A stretch of 64,000 nt of DNA from Oxobacter pfennigii (GCF_001317355.1 NZ_LKET01000029.1:1-64000), one strand, 5' to 3'; shown: positions 32,490 through 41,986, numbered from the stretch's first letter. Numbers and translations are program-made. Notes: generated from the sequence alone by a model not told the origin.

Positions 32490-32624
32490 ATGAAGAAAAT
32501 TACAAGGACAATATTTACTCTTGCAGCAGCAATACTAACTTTCGCAGCTATGACCAGCGTGGCTAATGCTTGTGCTATGATATTCTACCAGCCACAGGTA
32601 CCGGCAGCTTTAAGAGAAGAATAG
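32490..32624 (+). CDS. agrD: AgrD-type cyclic-lactone autoinducer peptide precursor
   Basis: 44-residue peptide, too short for routine gene calling. It has an amphipathic, hydrophobic N-terminus (MKKITRTIFTLAAAIL), then SVANACAMIFYQPQVPAAL and an acidic end LREE. The pattern Cys-x4 followed by a charged/polar tail with V-P-x-x-L matches AgrD: CDFIM-DEVEVPKEL in S. aureus aligns without gaps with CAMIF-YQPQVPAAL. The predicted signal is a thiolactone ring CAMIF (C28 to F32) with a short N-terminal tail such as NA or ANA. Ribosome site AAAGGAGGGATACAA. It directly follows agrB and precedes a terminator. Confidence 0.9.
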   Translation: MKKITRTIFTLAAAILTFAAMTSVANACAMIFYQPQVPAALREE

Positions 32625-32632
32625 AATTCTCG

Positions 32633-32674
32633 CTATAAAAGGGGGTGGATTTTTCCAACCTTTTTATAGTTTTT
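32633..32674 (+). terminator. Terminator after agrD
   Basis: CTATAAAAGG...TGGA pairs with TCCA...CCTTTTTATAG (32633-32669), followed by a T5 run. It separates agrBD from the GGDEF/HD-GYP gene, whose start is only 18 bases later, so partial readthrough may link them. Confidence 0.75.
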
Positions 32675-32691
32675 ACAGGGTGGGATGGTTT

Positions 32692-34368
32692 ATGAATAAT
32701 ATTTTTGACAGAAAAAGAGATTCAGAAATATGTGAAATTATAGCTGTTATAAGAGTTTTATTTATATTATTAATTTTTACAAGTGTTTATTCTATGCTGC
32801 CTCAGGATTTGTTCAGTCTTCCATTAGAAGTAATAATTATAACGGCATTTGTTTTAATAGTTTTTGTAGCAATTTATTTAAGCTGGGGATATTTCATAAA
32901 GACGAGTGTCCAGACACTGGAAATCAGCAGGAAAGATATTATATACCAAGTAATTTATGTGGCAGTATTGACTTTAATTATTTTTTTTACCGGCGCTCAT
33001 GAAAGCCAGTATAAAAATATATACTTTCTTGTTATAATTGCCGACTCAATGAGGCATGGCAGCAAAATGGGCATATTGTCTTCTGTTTTGAGCACTGTGG
33101 GAATAATGTTTAATGATATGGTATATAATGCCAGCGAAAGCATAAACATATACCTGCAAGCCGATCTGGTTATAATAGTCAGCTTTTTTGTTATCGGCTG
33201 GATGCTTGGAAAATACGTAGAAAATGAAATTGAACATAGAAAAAAACTTTCCGAAAAGGTTGTAACCGACGAGGTTACGGGGTTATATAACCACAGGTAT
33301 TTTCAGGAAAGATTACATACAGATATAGAGACAGCACAGGCGGAAAAGGGCAAGGTTGCCCTTATTATGATTGATTTGGATTATTTTAAGTATTATAATG
33401 ACACCTACGGACACCAGCAGGGAGACACTTTGTTGCGGGAAGTGGGAGAGGCGATAAAAAGCTGTATAAAAAACAGCGGCACTGTATGCAGGTACGGGGG
33501 AGACGAATTTGCCGTAATTTTATACAATAAAACGGTAGAAGAAACTGCCCAGATAGGCGAGAGAATAAGAATGGCAATAGACGGGGCAAATTTCTTTGAA
33601 AAGGAAAATCAGCCTTCAAGTGAAGTCACAGCATCATTAGGGATCGCACTTTATCCCGACAATGCAAGTGACAAGGATGAGCTTATAAAAAAAGCTGATG
33701 ATGCCATGTATAAGGCAAAGTATATGAGCAAAAACAAAGTGGAGATTTATTTTTCAGTGCTGGATGATTTAAAGCAGCTTTTAAATGAATCTGAGCGGGA
33801 CTTGCTTAATTCCATGAGAACATTGATTACTGTCATTAATGCCAAAGACAGGTATACGTACGGTCACTCCGAAAGAGTTGTTTCCTATGCGACTATGATT
33901 GGACAGGCAATGGGCCTGGACGAGATTGAGCTTCGCCAATTAAGATACGGAGCTTATCTACATGATATAGGCAAGATAGAAATATCAAGAGAGGTATTAA
34001 ATAAAGAAACCCAGCTTACCCATGAGGAATGGAGAATATTAAAGAGCCACCCTGAGTGGGGAGCGGAGATAATAAAGCCCATTAATGCCCTTAAGGATTC
34101 AATACCGGCAGTATTATATCATCATGAAAGATTCGATGGCTGGGGATATCCAGAAGGTTTGAGCGGAAAAAATATACCGCTTTTGGCACGCATACTTTCC
34201 GTTGCGGACAGCTATGATGCCATGACTACCAAGAGGCCGTACAAAGTATCAAAAAGCTTTGAGGAAGCCATAGAAGAACTGGAAAAAAGCAAAGGCACCC
34301 AATTGGACCCGGACATAGTTGACATATTCGTGAGTCTGCTCTTGAACAACAAAAACGAAATAGCATAA
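32692..34368 (+). CDS. Membrane GGDEF/HD-GYP cyclic-di-GMP enzyme
   Basis: 558 residues. About six hydrophobic segments fill residues 1-175 (an uncharacterised membrane sensor). The GGDEF domain (about 185-345) has the intact active site CRYGGDEFAVIL. The HD-GYP domain (about 365-555) has YLHDIGKIEIS, LKSHPEWGAEII and HHERFDGWGYPEGLSG, all intact. It can therefore in principle both make and degrade c-di-GMP. Start ATG 32692 behind CAGGGTGGGATGGTTT. It follows agrBD across a terminator, and its membrane part could in principle sense a peptide or other surface signal (speculative). Confidence 0.9.
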   Translation: MNNIFDRKRDSEICEIIAVIRVLFILLIFTSVYSMLPQDLFSLPLEVIIITAFVLIVFVAIYLSWGYFIKTSVQTLEISRKDIIYQVIYVAVLTLIIFFTGAHESQYKNIYFLVIIADSMRHGSKMGILSSVLSTVGIMFNDMVYNASESINIYLQADLVIIVSFFVIGWMLGKYVENEIEHRKKLSEKVVTDEVTGLYNHRYFQERLHTDIETAQAEKGKVALIMIDLDYFKYYNDTYGHQQGDTLLREVGEAIKSCIKNSGTVCRYGGDEFAVILYNKTVEETAQIGERIRMAIDGANFFEKENQPSSEVTASLGIALYPDNASDKDELIKKADDAMYKAKYMSKNKVEIYFSVLDDLKQLLNESERDLLNSMRTLITVINAKDRYTYGHSERVVSYATMIGQAMGLDEIELRQLRYGAYLHDIGKIEISREVLNKETQLTHEEWRILKSHPEWGAEIIKPINALKDSIPAVLYHHERFDGWGYPEGLSGKNIPLLARILSVADSYDAMTTKRPYKVSKSFEEAIEELEKSKGTQLDPDIVDIFVSLLLNNKNEIA

Positions 34369-34385
34369 TAAATAATAATAGCATT

Positions 34386-34445
34386 CACCACCTGCAATAT
34401 TCTCTCATATACTGATATATACGAGAGGCAGGTGGTGTTTTTGGA
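34386..34445 (+). terminator. Hairpin that is both terminator-like and covers the next ribosome site
   Basis: CACCACCTGC (34386-34395) pairs with GCAGGTGGTG (34428-34437), a perfect 10-bp stem, with further TCTC/GAGA pairing in the loop, then T5 at 34438-34442. The right arm contains the Shine-Dalgarno of the next gene (AGGTGG). The same structure may end the GGDEF transcript and hide the start of the sugar nucleotide gene. Confidence 0.6.
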
Positions 34446-35517
34446 TTATGCGGTTATTATGTCGGGGGGTATGGGTACCAGGTTCTGGCCCAGGTCGAGA
34501 AACAGCATGCCCAAGCAGTTTTTAAGGACTGTGGGTGAAAAAACCATGATACAGGGTACCGTTGACAGAATATCCAAATGTATAAATCATGAGAACATAT
34601 GTATAGTTACCAATAGGAATTATATAAAGACCATAACAAAACAACTTCCGGGAATAAAAAATGAGAACATATTTATTGAACCTTACAACAGAGAGACGGC
34701 TACATGCATAGGACTTGCAGCAATAAAGCTTTTATCAAGGGACCCTGACGCATTAATGATAGTGCTGCCTTCAGACCACGTCATACAAAACACCAGGGAA
34801 TTCAGAAAAGCTATCGAAGCGGCTATAAAAATTGCCAGGAGGGATGATGTTTTAGTAACCTTCGGAGTGGTTCCCACCCGGCCGGAAACAGCATACGGTT
34901 ATATTGAAACAGGAGGGCTTATTGAAGTAAATAATACCATTCCTGCATACAAAGTTAAAAGATTTACCGAAAAGCCTAATAAAACCGTAGCCCAGATGTT
35001 TTTGGATAAAGGCACATTTTTGTGGAACAGCGGCATGTTTGTATGGAAGGCCCAAACCCTGCTCGATGAAATGGAAAAGTATCTTCCGGATTTGTATTTA
35101 AGCCTTATGACAATGAAGGAGTCCATCGGAAAGCCTAATGAAGAGAAGATCATAGAGAATGAATATAAAAAAGTCGACGGTATTTCCATAGATTTTGGAG
35201 TTATGGAGAAATCCTTAAAGATAACAGTCCTTAAAACAAATATGGATTGGGATGATATAGGAAATTGGAACGCACTGGAAAAGTATTATCTTAAGGATGA
35301 TGATAACAATATAGTCAATGCTCTGTGTTCCAGTATTGATACTAAAAACTGCATAATATTTGGTAATGAAAGACTCATTGCTACAATAGGAGTTAATAAC
35401 CTTTTAGTGGTAGACGCGGGGGATACCGTGCTTATCTGTGACAGGGAGAGGGACCAGGATATTAAGGAAATGGTAAAGCAGCTCCAGATGATGAGAGGAT
35501 TTGATAAATTTATATAA
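34441..35517 (+). CDS. Mannose-1-phosphate guanylyltransferase
   Basis: 358-residue nucleotidyltransferase of the ManC/GMP type. The N-terminal activation motif is MSGGMGTRFWPRSR, the substrate site region includes EPYNRETATCIGLAAIKL and VLPSDHVI, and FTEKPN and GTFLWNSGMFVW are ManC signatures. It lacks the phosphomannose isomerase domain of bifunctional enzymes. It makes GDP-mannose for surface glycans. The start is TTG 34441 (GTG 34432 and 34435 lie in the ribosome site AGGTGG). A strong terminator follows. Confidence 0.9.
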   Translation: MDYAVIMSGGMGTRFWPRSRNSMPKQFLRTVGEKTMIQGTVDRISKCINHENICIVTNRNYIKTITKQLPGIKNENIFIEPYNRETATCIGLAAIKLLSRDPDALMIVLPSDHVIQNTREFRKAIEAAIKIARRDDVLVTFGVVPTRPETAYGYIETGGLIEVNNTIPAYKVKRFTEKPNKTVAQMFLDKGTFLWNSGMFVWKAQTLLDEMEKYLPDLYLSLMTMKESIGKPNEEKIIENEYKKVDGISIDFGVMEKSLKITVLKTNMDWDDIGNWNALEKYYLKDDDNNIVNALCSSIDTKNCIIFGNERLIATIGVNNLLVVDAGDTVLICDRERDQDIKEMVKQLQMMRGFDKFI

Positions 35518-35520
35518 ATA

Positions 35521-35549
35521 AAAGCGCCTAAAGTTTTCAGGCGCTTTTC
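35521..35549 (+). terminator. Intrinsic terminator
   Basis: AAAGCGCCT (35521-35529) with AGGCGCTTT (35539-35547), followed by further T. Confidence 0.85.
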
Positions 35550-35646
35550 TCATTGTAACGTTATATATTAAATTTTAATTAATATTTTTTATAAATATAC
35601 ACATTGATGTAAGTTATTCCAAATTTTCGAAGAATTCATAAGAATA

Positions 35647-35675
35647 TTGCATTTGGACAAGTAAGGTGATATAAT
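35647..35675 (+). promoter_or_regulatory. Promoter of the oligopeptide transporter operon
   Basis: TTGCAT (35647-35652) and TATAAT (35670-35675) with 17-base spacing, about 210 bases upstream of the binding-protein start. The AT-rich leader in between shows no recognised riboswitch. Confidence 0.6.
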
Positions 35676-35890
35676 TTGAAATAAATGTGAATAATATATT
35701 AATTTTTTTTGCTTTTAAAGCGATGGCGTTTTAAGGATTTAGTAGCAATTAAATTCTAAACGTTTTTTTATTGTAAATGCATTTATAATATATTTAATAT
35801 AGGTGAAAACTATATTTATTCCTGGGTGAGCTTAGAGTGTTACATACATTCTTTCTCAATAAATATTTAAAAAACATGGAGGGAAATCAA

Positions 35891-37549
35891 GTGAAAAGGA
35901 GAACATCAATATTTTTAAGCATTTTGCTTGTACTTAGCTTAGTGCTTACCGCATGCGGTGGCGGTGGAAATACACAACCTACACCATCGCCAACAGGTGG
36001 GGCAGATGCCGCTAAGATTCTAAAGATGAACAGCCACAGTGAACCAGGTGCTCTGCATCCAGGATTGGCACAGGGAACCCATGATTCTTTACCTTTAGAC
36101 CATCTGTTTGAAGGTTTGACTAAGAGGGACCCTGAAGGTAAGTTTGTGCCTGGAATGGCAAAAGAATGGAAAATGAGTGAAGATGGACTGACATGGACAT
36201 TTACACTTCGTGACGGTGTTAAATGGTCAAATGGCGATCCTGTAACCGCTCAGGACTTTGAATATGCATGGAAATTCTGCTTAAGTCCTGCTGCAGCTTC
36301 AGAATATGCATGGCAGCTTTATTATATTGTAGGCGCTGAAGCCTATAATACTTCTAAAGAAACAGATGCTGCTAAACTAAAAGCTCTGGAAGATGCCGTA
36401 GGTGTTAAAGCGCTGGATGAGAAAACACTGGAAGTAAAACTCGGCCAGCCTGTTCCTTATTTCCTTGAATTGATGGCGTTCTATACTTATTATCCTGTAA
36501 ATAAAAAAGTGCAGGAAGCAAATCCTAACTGGTATACCGAAGCAAGTACATTTGTATCAAACGGCGCCTTCAAGATGACTGAATGGAACCACAAGGAAAA
36601 TATTCAGGTTATGAAAAATGAAAACTACTATGATAAAGACAAGATTAAACTTGATGGTATTAATTTTGCCCTGGTTGAGGATACAAATACTGCATGGCAG
36701 ATGTACCAGGCAGGAGAACTGGATATTGAGTTCCAGCTGCCTCCGGATGTAATTGCCAAGCTTAAAGCTGACAATAATCCTGAATTTGTTATAGGACCGG
36801 ATCTTGCCGTATACTTCTATCGTTTCAATACCACCAGAAAACCATATAGCAATTTGAAGGTACGTCAAGCTCTTGCTATGGCTATTGATAGGACCACTAT
36901 AGTTGAACAGGTTACCCAAGGCGGCCAAAAGCCTGTCTATGGAATAGTACCTTATGGTGTTCCAAATGAAAATGGAGAAGACTTCAGGGAAAAAGTTGGC
37001 GACTACTTTAAAGAAGATTTAGAAGGAGCAAAGAAGCTTCTGGCAGAAGGGTTGCAAGAAGAAGGTCTGGATAAATTAAGCCTCACAATTCTATACAATA
37101 CAGATGAAGGACATAAGAAGGTTGCAGAAGCCGTTCAGGAAATGTGGCGCAAGAACCTTGGAATAGAAGTTACTCTTGAAAACACAGAATTCCAGGTTAA
37201 GATCGACCGTGAAGACGCTCTGGACTACGATGTTTCAAGGGCAGGCTGGATTGGTGACTATGTCGACCCGATGACATTCCTTGATATGTGGGATTCAAAG
37301 AGCTCTCAGAATGAAACTGGCTGGACAAATCCACAGTTTGATGAGCTGATTGCAAAAGCAAAAGTTGAATTTGACCCGGCAAAACGTATGCAGTATATGC
37401 GTGATGCAGAAAAAATATTTATGGAAGCTATGCCTGTAATGCCAATATATTCCTATACAAGGCCATATGTGGCTAAATCATATGTAACAGGAATATTTAA
37501 GCCTGCAAACAGAGATATTCAGGCTCATTATGCCGATATTGTAAAATAA
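35891..37549 (+). CDS. oppA: Oligopeptide ABC transporter substrate-binding lipoprotein (OppA/DppA family)
   Basis: 552-residue exported lipoprotein: signal MKRRTSIFLSILLVLSLVLT ending at C22 (lipobox LTAC), then a Gly/Thr/Pro linker. The family-5 binding fold is shown by DHLFEGLTKRDPEGKFVPGM, WTFTLRDGVKWSNGDPVTAQ, NLKVRQALAMAIDRTTIV and the C-terminal YTRPYVAKSYVTG. It delivers peptides (or nickel, or similar solutes) to the permease encoded downstream. Start GTG 35891 follows ATGGAGGGAAATCAA; 54 extra upstream bases in frame have no role. Two hairpins separate it from the permease genes. Confidence 0.92.
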   Translation: MKRRTSIFLSILLVLSLVLTACGGGGNTQPTPSPTGGADAAKILKMNSHSEPGALHPGLAQGTHDSLPLDHLFEGLTKRDPEGKFVPGMAKEWKMSEDGLTWTFTLRDGVKWSNGDPVTAQDFEYAWKFCLSPAAASEYAWQLYYIVGAEAYNTSKETDAAKLKALEDAVGVKALDEKTLEVKLGQPVPYFLELMAFYTYYPVNKKVQEANPNWYTEASTFVSNGAFKMTEWNHKENIQVMKNENYYDKDKIKLDGINFALVEDTNTAWQMYQAGELDIEFQLPPDVIAKLKADNNPEFVIGPDLAVYFYRFNTTRKPYSNLKVRQALAMAIDRTTIVEQVTQGGQKPVYGIVPYGVPNENGEDFREKVGDYFKEDLEGAKKLLAEGLQEEGLDKLSLTILYNTDEGHKKVAEAVQEMWRKNLGIEVTLENTEFQVKIDREDALDYDVSRAGWIGDYVDPMTFLDMWDSKSSQNETGWTNPQFDELIAKAKVEFDPAKRMQYMRDAEKIFMEAMPVMPIYSYTRPYVAKSYVTGIFKPANRDIQAHYADIVK

Positions 37550-37575
37550 TACGGCATTAAAAAAGGTAGCATATA

Positions 37576-37617
37576 GAAAATAAGGTATGCCCTATTATAT
37601 GGACATACCTCATTTTC
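37576..37617 (+). promoter_or_regulatory. Stem-loop after oppA
   Basis: GAAAATAAGGTATG (37576-37589) pairs with CATACCTCATTTTC (37604-37617) with one mismatch. Little T tract, so a stabilising or partial termination hairpin. Confidence 0.55.
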
Positions 37618-37704
37618 ATTATAATATGCGGTGGAAATTTATATTGTTAATGCTATTTTCTTCTGCATATACCATAATTGTTACCTTAACATTATAGCTG
37701 GTTT

Positions 37705-37753
37705 GATGTTATAGTTTAATATGAGAGGTGAAATCATATTAAGCTATAACATC
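37705..37753 (+). promoter_or_regulatory. Long 20-bp-stem hairpin between oppA and oppB
   Basis: A 20-base arm beginning GATGTTATAG (37705-37724) pairs with the arm ending CTATAACATC (37734-37753), with only one G-T pair, around the loop GAGGTGAAA. An upstream ATTATAGCT could pair alternatively with AGCTATAA of the right arm. No T tract follows. Likely a regulatory or mRNA-stability structure, or a very large operator. Confidence 0.6.
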
Positions 37754-37823
37754 AATTAGCTTATGCTGAAACAATCCGTACAATTATCAAAATAATATTT
37801 TGGGGGAAGAATAGGGTGATACT

Positions 37824-38840
37824 GTGTTAAGGTATATTTTCAAACGTTTTCTGATATCATTGTTTACTTTATGGGTGGTTATAACCTTTACTTTTGCATT
37901 AATGCATTCTATTCCCGGGAATCCCTTTGCCAAAGAAGGGACGATGCCACCGGGCGTATATGAAAATCTTTTGAAACACTATAATTTGGACAAACCTTTA
38001 ATTGTGCAATATGGAATTTATTTAAAAAATCTTACCAAGCTTGATTTTGGGCCATCGCTCAAATCAAAAAGCATTACTGTGAATTATTATATAAAAAATG
38101 GATTTCCAAAATCCATGCATCTTGGAGCCCAGGCTCTCGCTGTAGCTATATCTATAGGATTGCTGCTGGGTATTATAGCAGCATTAAATCATAATAAATG
38201 GCCGGATTATCTCTCTATGATGGTTTCAATCATAGGTATTTCGGTGCCTGGATTTATCCTTGCGACAGTGTTGATTGAATATTTGTCTGTCCAGAATAAT
38301 ATATTTCCGGTGGCGGGATGGAAATCGTGGCTTCATACCATTCTTCCTACTATAGCACTGTCTGTTATGACATTAGCTTTTATTGCAAGGCTTATGCGTT
38401 CCAGTATGCTGGAAGTATTGGGGCAGGATTATATTAAGACTGCCAAGGCAAAAGGATTGTCAGGAAGTACAGTGATTTTTAAGCATGCCATAAGGAATGC
38501 AATTTTACCTGTAGTAACGGTTTTGGGAATAAATGCTGCCAATCTTGTGACAGGCAGTTTTATCATAGAGCAAATATTTGGAATTGCCGGTACGGGAGAG
38601 ATGTTTGTAAGGTCTATATTTAACCGTGATTATCCTGTTATACTGGGGTCAGCGGTGTTCTACAGCTCAATTTTGATATTTATGAATTTTCTCGTTGATA
38701 TAGCCTATACGTTTATCGATCCAAGAATTAAAATTGCCGGATCCGACAAGCCGGATGGCTGGTTTACAACAACTATTAAAAATTTATTTAGGAGAAATTG
38801 GGATAATAACAACAGTCTGAGTGCAGGAGGTGGGAAATGA
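37824..38840 (+). CDS. oppB: Oligopeptide ABC transporter permease (OppB/DppB family)
   Basis: 338-residue membrane permease. It has the family N-terminus RYIFKRFLISLFTLWVVITF, the SIPGNPF region and the cytoplasmic coupling motif ARLMRSSMLEVLGQDYIKTA, followed by KAKGLSGSTVIFKHAIRNA. About six hydrophobic segments. Start GTG 37824. Its stop overlaps the next start (ATGA). Confidence 0.93.
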   Translation: MLRYIFKRFLISLFTLWVVITFTFALMHSIPGNPFAKEGTMPPGVYENLLKHYNLDKPLIVQYGIYLKNLTKLDFGPSLKSKSITVNYYIKNGFPKSMHLGAQALAVAISIGLLLGIIAALNHNKWPDYLSMMVSIIGISVPGFILATVLIEYLSVQNNIFPVAGWKSWLHTILPTIALSVMTLAFIARLMRSSMLEVLGQDYIKTAKAKGLSGSTVIFKHAIRNAILPVVTVLGINAANLVTGSFIIEQIFGIAGTGEMFVRSIFNRDYPVILGSAVFYSSILIFMNFLVDIAYTFIDPRIKIAGSDKPDGWFTTTIKNLFRRNWDNNNSLSAGGGK

Positions 38841-39769
38841 TGGAGAGAGATCTCAATCTATCCAAAGAGCTATTTGAGCCGGCAGAGGATAATTTTAAAG
38901 ATTCAGAAAAAATTTCCCGCCCCAGCATAACTTACTGGGCAGATGTATGGCGCAGGCTTAAGAAAAATAAGCTGGCCATGTTCGGACTCGCAATTATTAT
39001 ACTATTAGCTATTATGGCAATAATAGGACCTTATATAAATGGATATACCTATTATGAACAGGACTTCACAAAGAAAAACCTTTTTCCGAATGCGGAACAT
39101 TGGTTTGGAACGGATTCTGCAGGCCGTGACCTTTTTACCCGTGCATGGTATGGGGCCAGAATCTCCTTATTCATAGGCCTTATGGCTACGCTGATTGACT
39201 TTTTAATCGGAGTATTGTACGGCGGAGTTGCGGGGATGAAAGGCGGAAAGATCGATGAAATAATGATGAGAGCTGCGGAGATATTATACAGCATACCTTA
39301 TATGCTAATCGTTATCTTGTTGATGGTTGTAATGGAAAAGGGAATATGGAATATTATTCTTGCAATGGCCCTGACTTCGTGGATGCGTATGGCCCGTCTG
39401 GTGCGCGGACAGGTGCTCCAGCTTAAAGAGCAGGAATATGTGCAGGCGGCAAAAGCATTAGGTGCCAGCTCCAGCTGGATTTTAATAAAACATTTGATTC
39501 CCAATACCATGGGACCAATTATTGTCAACATAACCTTAAGTGTCCCGACTGCGATTTTTGCAGAAGCGACATTGAGCTTTTTGGGATTGGGTGTACAGGC
39601 TCCCATGGCAAGTTGGGGGTCGATGGCCAGCGATGCTTTGTCCAGTTTCCTCGTTGGTTATACTTATCAGATGTTCATTCCTGCTTTTCTGATTTCACTT
39701 GCAATGTTCGCTTTTAACGTCCTGGGAGACGGGCTGAGGGATGCACTTGACCCCAGGCTTCGCAAATAA
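38837..39769 (+). CDS. oppC: Oligopeptide ABC transporter permease (OppC/DppC family)
   Basis: 310-residue membrane permease with the OppC layout: a cytoplasmic N-terminal tail, the first membrane helix (LAMFGLAIIILLAIMAIIGP), NAEHWFGTDSAGRDLFTRAW, and the coupling motif RLVRGQVLQLKEQEYVQAAK. It forms the heterodimeric channel with OppB. Its start ATGA overlaps the oppB stop, supporting coupled translation. Two adjacent ATG codons (38837 and 38840) are possible starts. Confidence 0.93.
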   Translation: MMERDLNLSKELFEPAEDNFKDSEKISRPSITYWADVWRRLKKNKLAMFGLAIIILLAIMAIIGPYINGYTYYEQDFTKKNLFPNAEHWFGTDSAGRDLFTRAWYGARISLFIGLMATLIDFLIGVLYGGVAGMKGGKIDEIMMRAAEILYSIPYMLIVILLMVVMEKGIWNIILAMALTSWMRMARLVRGQVLQLKEQEYVQAAKALGASSSWILIKHLIPNTMGPIIVNITLSVPTAIFAEATLSFLGLGVQAPMASWGSMASDALSSFLVGYTYQMFIPAFLISLAMFAFNVLGDGLRDALDPRLRK

Positions 39770-39790
39770 GTTTGAAAGGGTTGACTATAG

Positions 39791-40783
39791 ATGGAGAAGA
39801 TTTTGGAGGTAAAAGATCTTCATGTATCTTTTGATACGTATGGAGGAGAAGTAAAGGCCATCCGCGGTGTAAATTTCGATTTATATAAGGGTGAAGCCCT
39901 GGCTATAGTTGGAGAATCCGGGTGCGGAAAAAGTGTTACTGCCCAGTCGGTTATGCGGCTTTTGGCGTCTCCCCCGGTAAGATATAAGCAGGGATCTATT
40001 ATATTTGAGGGACAGGACATTTTAAAGAAAACTGAAAAACAGATGCAGGCGATCCGTGGAAACGATATAGGTATGATATTCCAGGACCCTATGACATCTT
40101 TAAACCCTACCTTGAGGATAGGAAACCAGATTGCTGAAGGATTAAGAAAGCATAAAAAATTATCGAGGCACCAAGCACAAAAGGCGGCAATTGAGATGCT
40201 GGAACTTGTTGCGGTGGCGCAGCCTGATAAGCGAGTAAACCAGTATCCTCATGAATTTTCAGGCGGTATGCGCCAGAGGGTTATGATTGCACTGGCTCTG
40301 GCTTGCAATCCTAAACTTTTAATTGCGGATGAGCCTACTACAGCCTTGGACGTAACCATTCAGGCCCAGATATTGGACCTTTTAAAGGATATGCAGAAAA
40401 AGCTGGGTACATCAATTATATTGATAACCCATGACTTAGGCGTCGTATCCAAAATGTGTGACCGTGTTGTAGTTATGTATGCCGGACAGATAGTAGAGTC
40501 GGGAGTAATTGACGATATATACTATGCCCCCAAGCATCCCTACACAAAAGGCCTTTTGAATTCCGTACCAAGGATAGATATGGATAGAGAAAAGTCATTG
40601 ACTCCCATTGTAGGGACGCCGCCGGATTTGTTCAATCCTCCTGCAGGCTGCCCCTTTTACGCACGCTGCAAGGATGCTATGAAGGTATGCCAGCAGCACC
40701 AGCCCGTAATGGAAGATATGGGTAATAACCATTGTGCCGCCTGCTGGCTGTATCACCCACTGGCCCAGGCAGCAGGAAAATAA
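39791..40783 (+). CDS. oppD: Oligopeptide ABC transporter ATPase (OppD/DppD family)
   Basis: 330-residue ATPase. Walker A GESGCGKS is at about residues 39-46, signature [16 protein letters not shown], Walker [13 protein letters not shown], and H-loop ITHDLGVV. The C-terminal oligopeptide domain has the cysteine cluster [14 protein letters not shown] that binds an Fe-S or metal centre in many Opp/Dpp ATPases. oppF follows after 18 bases. Confidence 0.94.
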   Translation: MEKILEVKDLHVSFDTYGGEVKAIRGVNFDLYKGEALAIVGESGCGKSVTAQSVMRLLASPPVRYKQGSIIFEGQDILKKTEKQMQAIRGNDIGMIFQDPMTSLNPTLRIGNQIAEGLRKHKKLSRHQAQKAAIEMLELVAVAQPDKRVNQYPHEFSGGMRQRVMIALALACNPKLLIADEPTTALDVTIQAQILDLLKDMQKKLGTSIILITHDLGVVSKMCDRVVVMYAGQIVESGVIDDIYYAPKHPYTKGLLNSVPRIDMDREKSLTPIVGTPPDLFNPPAGCPFYARCKDAMKVCQQHQPVMEDMGNNHCAACWLYHPLAQAAGK

Positions 40784-40801
40784 GGATAAGGAGGGAGATA
40801 C

Positions 40802-41803
40802 ATGGAATTACAAACTGTTGCTTCATCATCAATAAAAAAATCAGCATTAAACGAAACCCCTCTTGTGCAAATCCGCAATCTTAAGAAATATTTTAAAGTG
40901 GGTAATCGTTTATTAAAAGCAGTGAATAATTTTACTTTAGATATATATTCAGGTGAAACCATAGGCCTTGTAGGCGAAAGCGGCTGCGGCAAATCAACAG
41001 CCGGGCGTACAATTCTGCGTCTATATGAACCTTCAGAGGGCGAAGTATTGTTTGAAGGACAAAATATTTATCAGCTTTCTGAAAATGAGATGAAAAATAT
41101 AAGAAGGCAGATGCAGATTATTTTCCAGGACCCGTATGCATCTCTTAACCCCCGTATGACGGTTGAGGATATAATAGGTGAGCCTTTAGATATACACAAA
41201 TTGGCATCCGGTCAAAAACGCCGGGAAAGAGTACAGGGGCTACTGGAATATGTAGGTCTTTCTTCCGAACATATGTCCAGGTTTCCTCATGAGTTCAGCG
41301 GAGGCCAAAGGCAGAGAATAGGTATTGCAAGGGCTCTTGCTGTAGATCCGAGGTTTATCGTGTGTGACGAGCCCATATCGGCACTGGATGTTTCCATTCA
41401 GGCTCAAGTAGTTAATCTTTTAAAAGATCTTCAAAAAAGTATGGGTCTCACATATTTATTTATTGCCCATGATTTATCTATGGTGCGGTATATTTCAGAC
41501 AGGATACTTGTTATGTACCTTGGAAATATGGTAGAGCTGGCAGACAGCAGTGCCTTGCACAATGAGCCGCTGCATCCTTATACCCAGGCACTTTTATCTG
41601 CTATTCCCATACCCGACCCAAAGATTGAGAAGTCAAGAGAAAGAATTGTACTGGAAGGGGAAGTGCCAAGCCCTATAAATCCTCCTGAGGGATGCGCTTT
41701 TTGTACAAGATGCCCCAAGGCAATGGATATATGTAAAGTTACGGCGCCGGAGTGGAAAGAAGTAAAAGAAAATCATTTTGCAGCTTGTCATCTGTTCGCA
41801 TAA
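40802..41803 (+). CDS. oppF: Oligopeptide ABC transporter ATPase (OppF/DppF family)
   Basis: 333-residue ATPase with Walker [18 protein letters not shown], signature [15 protein letters not shown], Walker [12 protein letters not shown] and H-loop IAHDLSMV. The C-terminal domain again has a cysteine cluster ([14 protein letters not shown]). Last gene of the transporter operon. Ribosome site AAGGAGGGAGATAC. A terminator follows at 41875. Confidence 0.94.
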   Translation: MELQTVASSSIKKSALNETPLVQIRNLKKYFKVGNRLLKAVNNFTLDIYSGETIGLVGESGCGKSTAGRTILRLYEPSEGEVLFEGQNIYQLSENEMKNIRRQMQIIFQDPYASLNPRMTVEDIIGEPLDIHKLASGQKRRERVQGLLEYVGLSSEHMSRFPHEFSGGQRQRIGIARALAVDPRFIVCDEPISALDVSIQAQVVNLLKDLQKSMGLTYLFIAHDLSMVRYISDRILVMYLGNMVELADSSALHNEPLHPYTQALLSAIPIPDPKIEKSRERIVLEGEVPSPINPPEGCAFCTRCPKAMDICKVTAPEWKEVKENHFAACHLFA

Positions 41804-41874
41804 TCTACTAAATAAAGCCAATATTAAGCAATGTATTTTAAATTAAAATTTGTATATAAGCTTTACAGAGAATG

Positions 41875-41912
41875 AAACGCAAAAGATAAAATTCTTTTGT
41901 GTTTTATTTTTT
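41875..41912 (+). terminator. Intrinsic terminator of the opp operon
   Basis: AAACGCAAAAGA (41875-41886) with TCTTTTGTGTTT (41893-41904), then ATTTTTT. Confidence 0.8.
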
Positions 41913-41922
41913 ACAAAAGTTT

Positions 41923-41951
41923 TTGACTTTTATATTTATATATCGTAATAT
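41923..41951 (+). promoter_or_regulatory. Promoter of the CoA-disulfide reductase-like gene
   Basis: TTGACT (41923-41928), 17-base spacer, TAATAT (41946-41951). The -10 region overlaps the AT-rich partial dyad TATATCGTAATATATAGATA, a plausible site for the ArsR protein encoded downstream. Confidence 0.6.
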
Positions 41952-41986
41952 ATAGATATAAGGATTAAAAATCAGGAGGGATAAAC

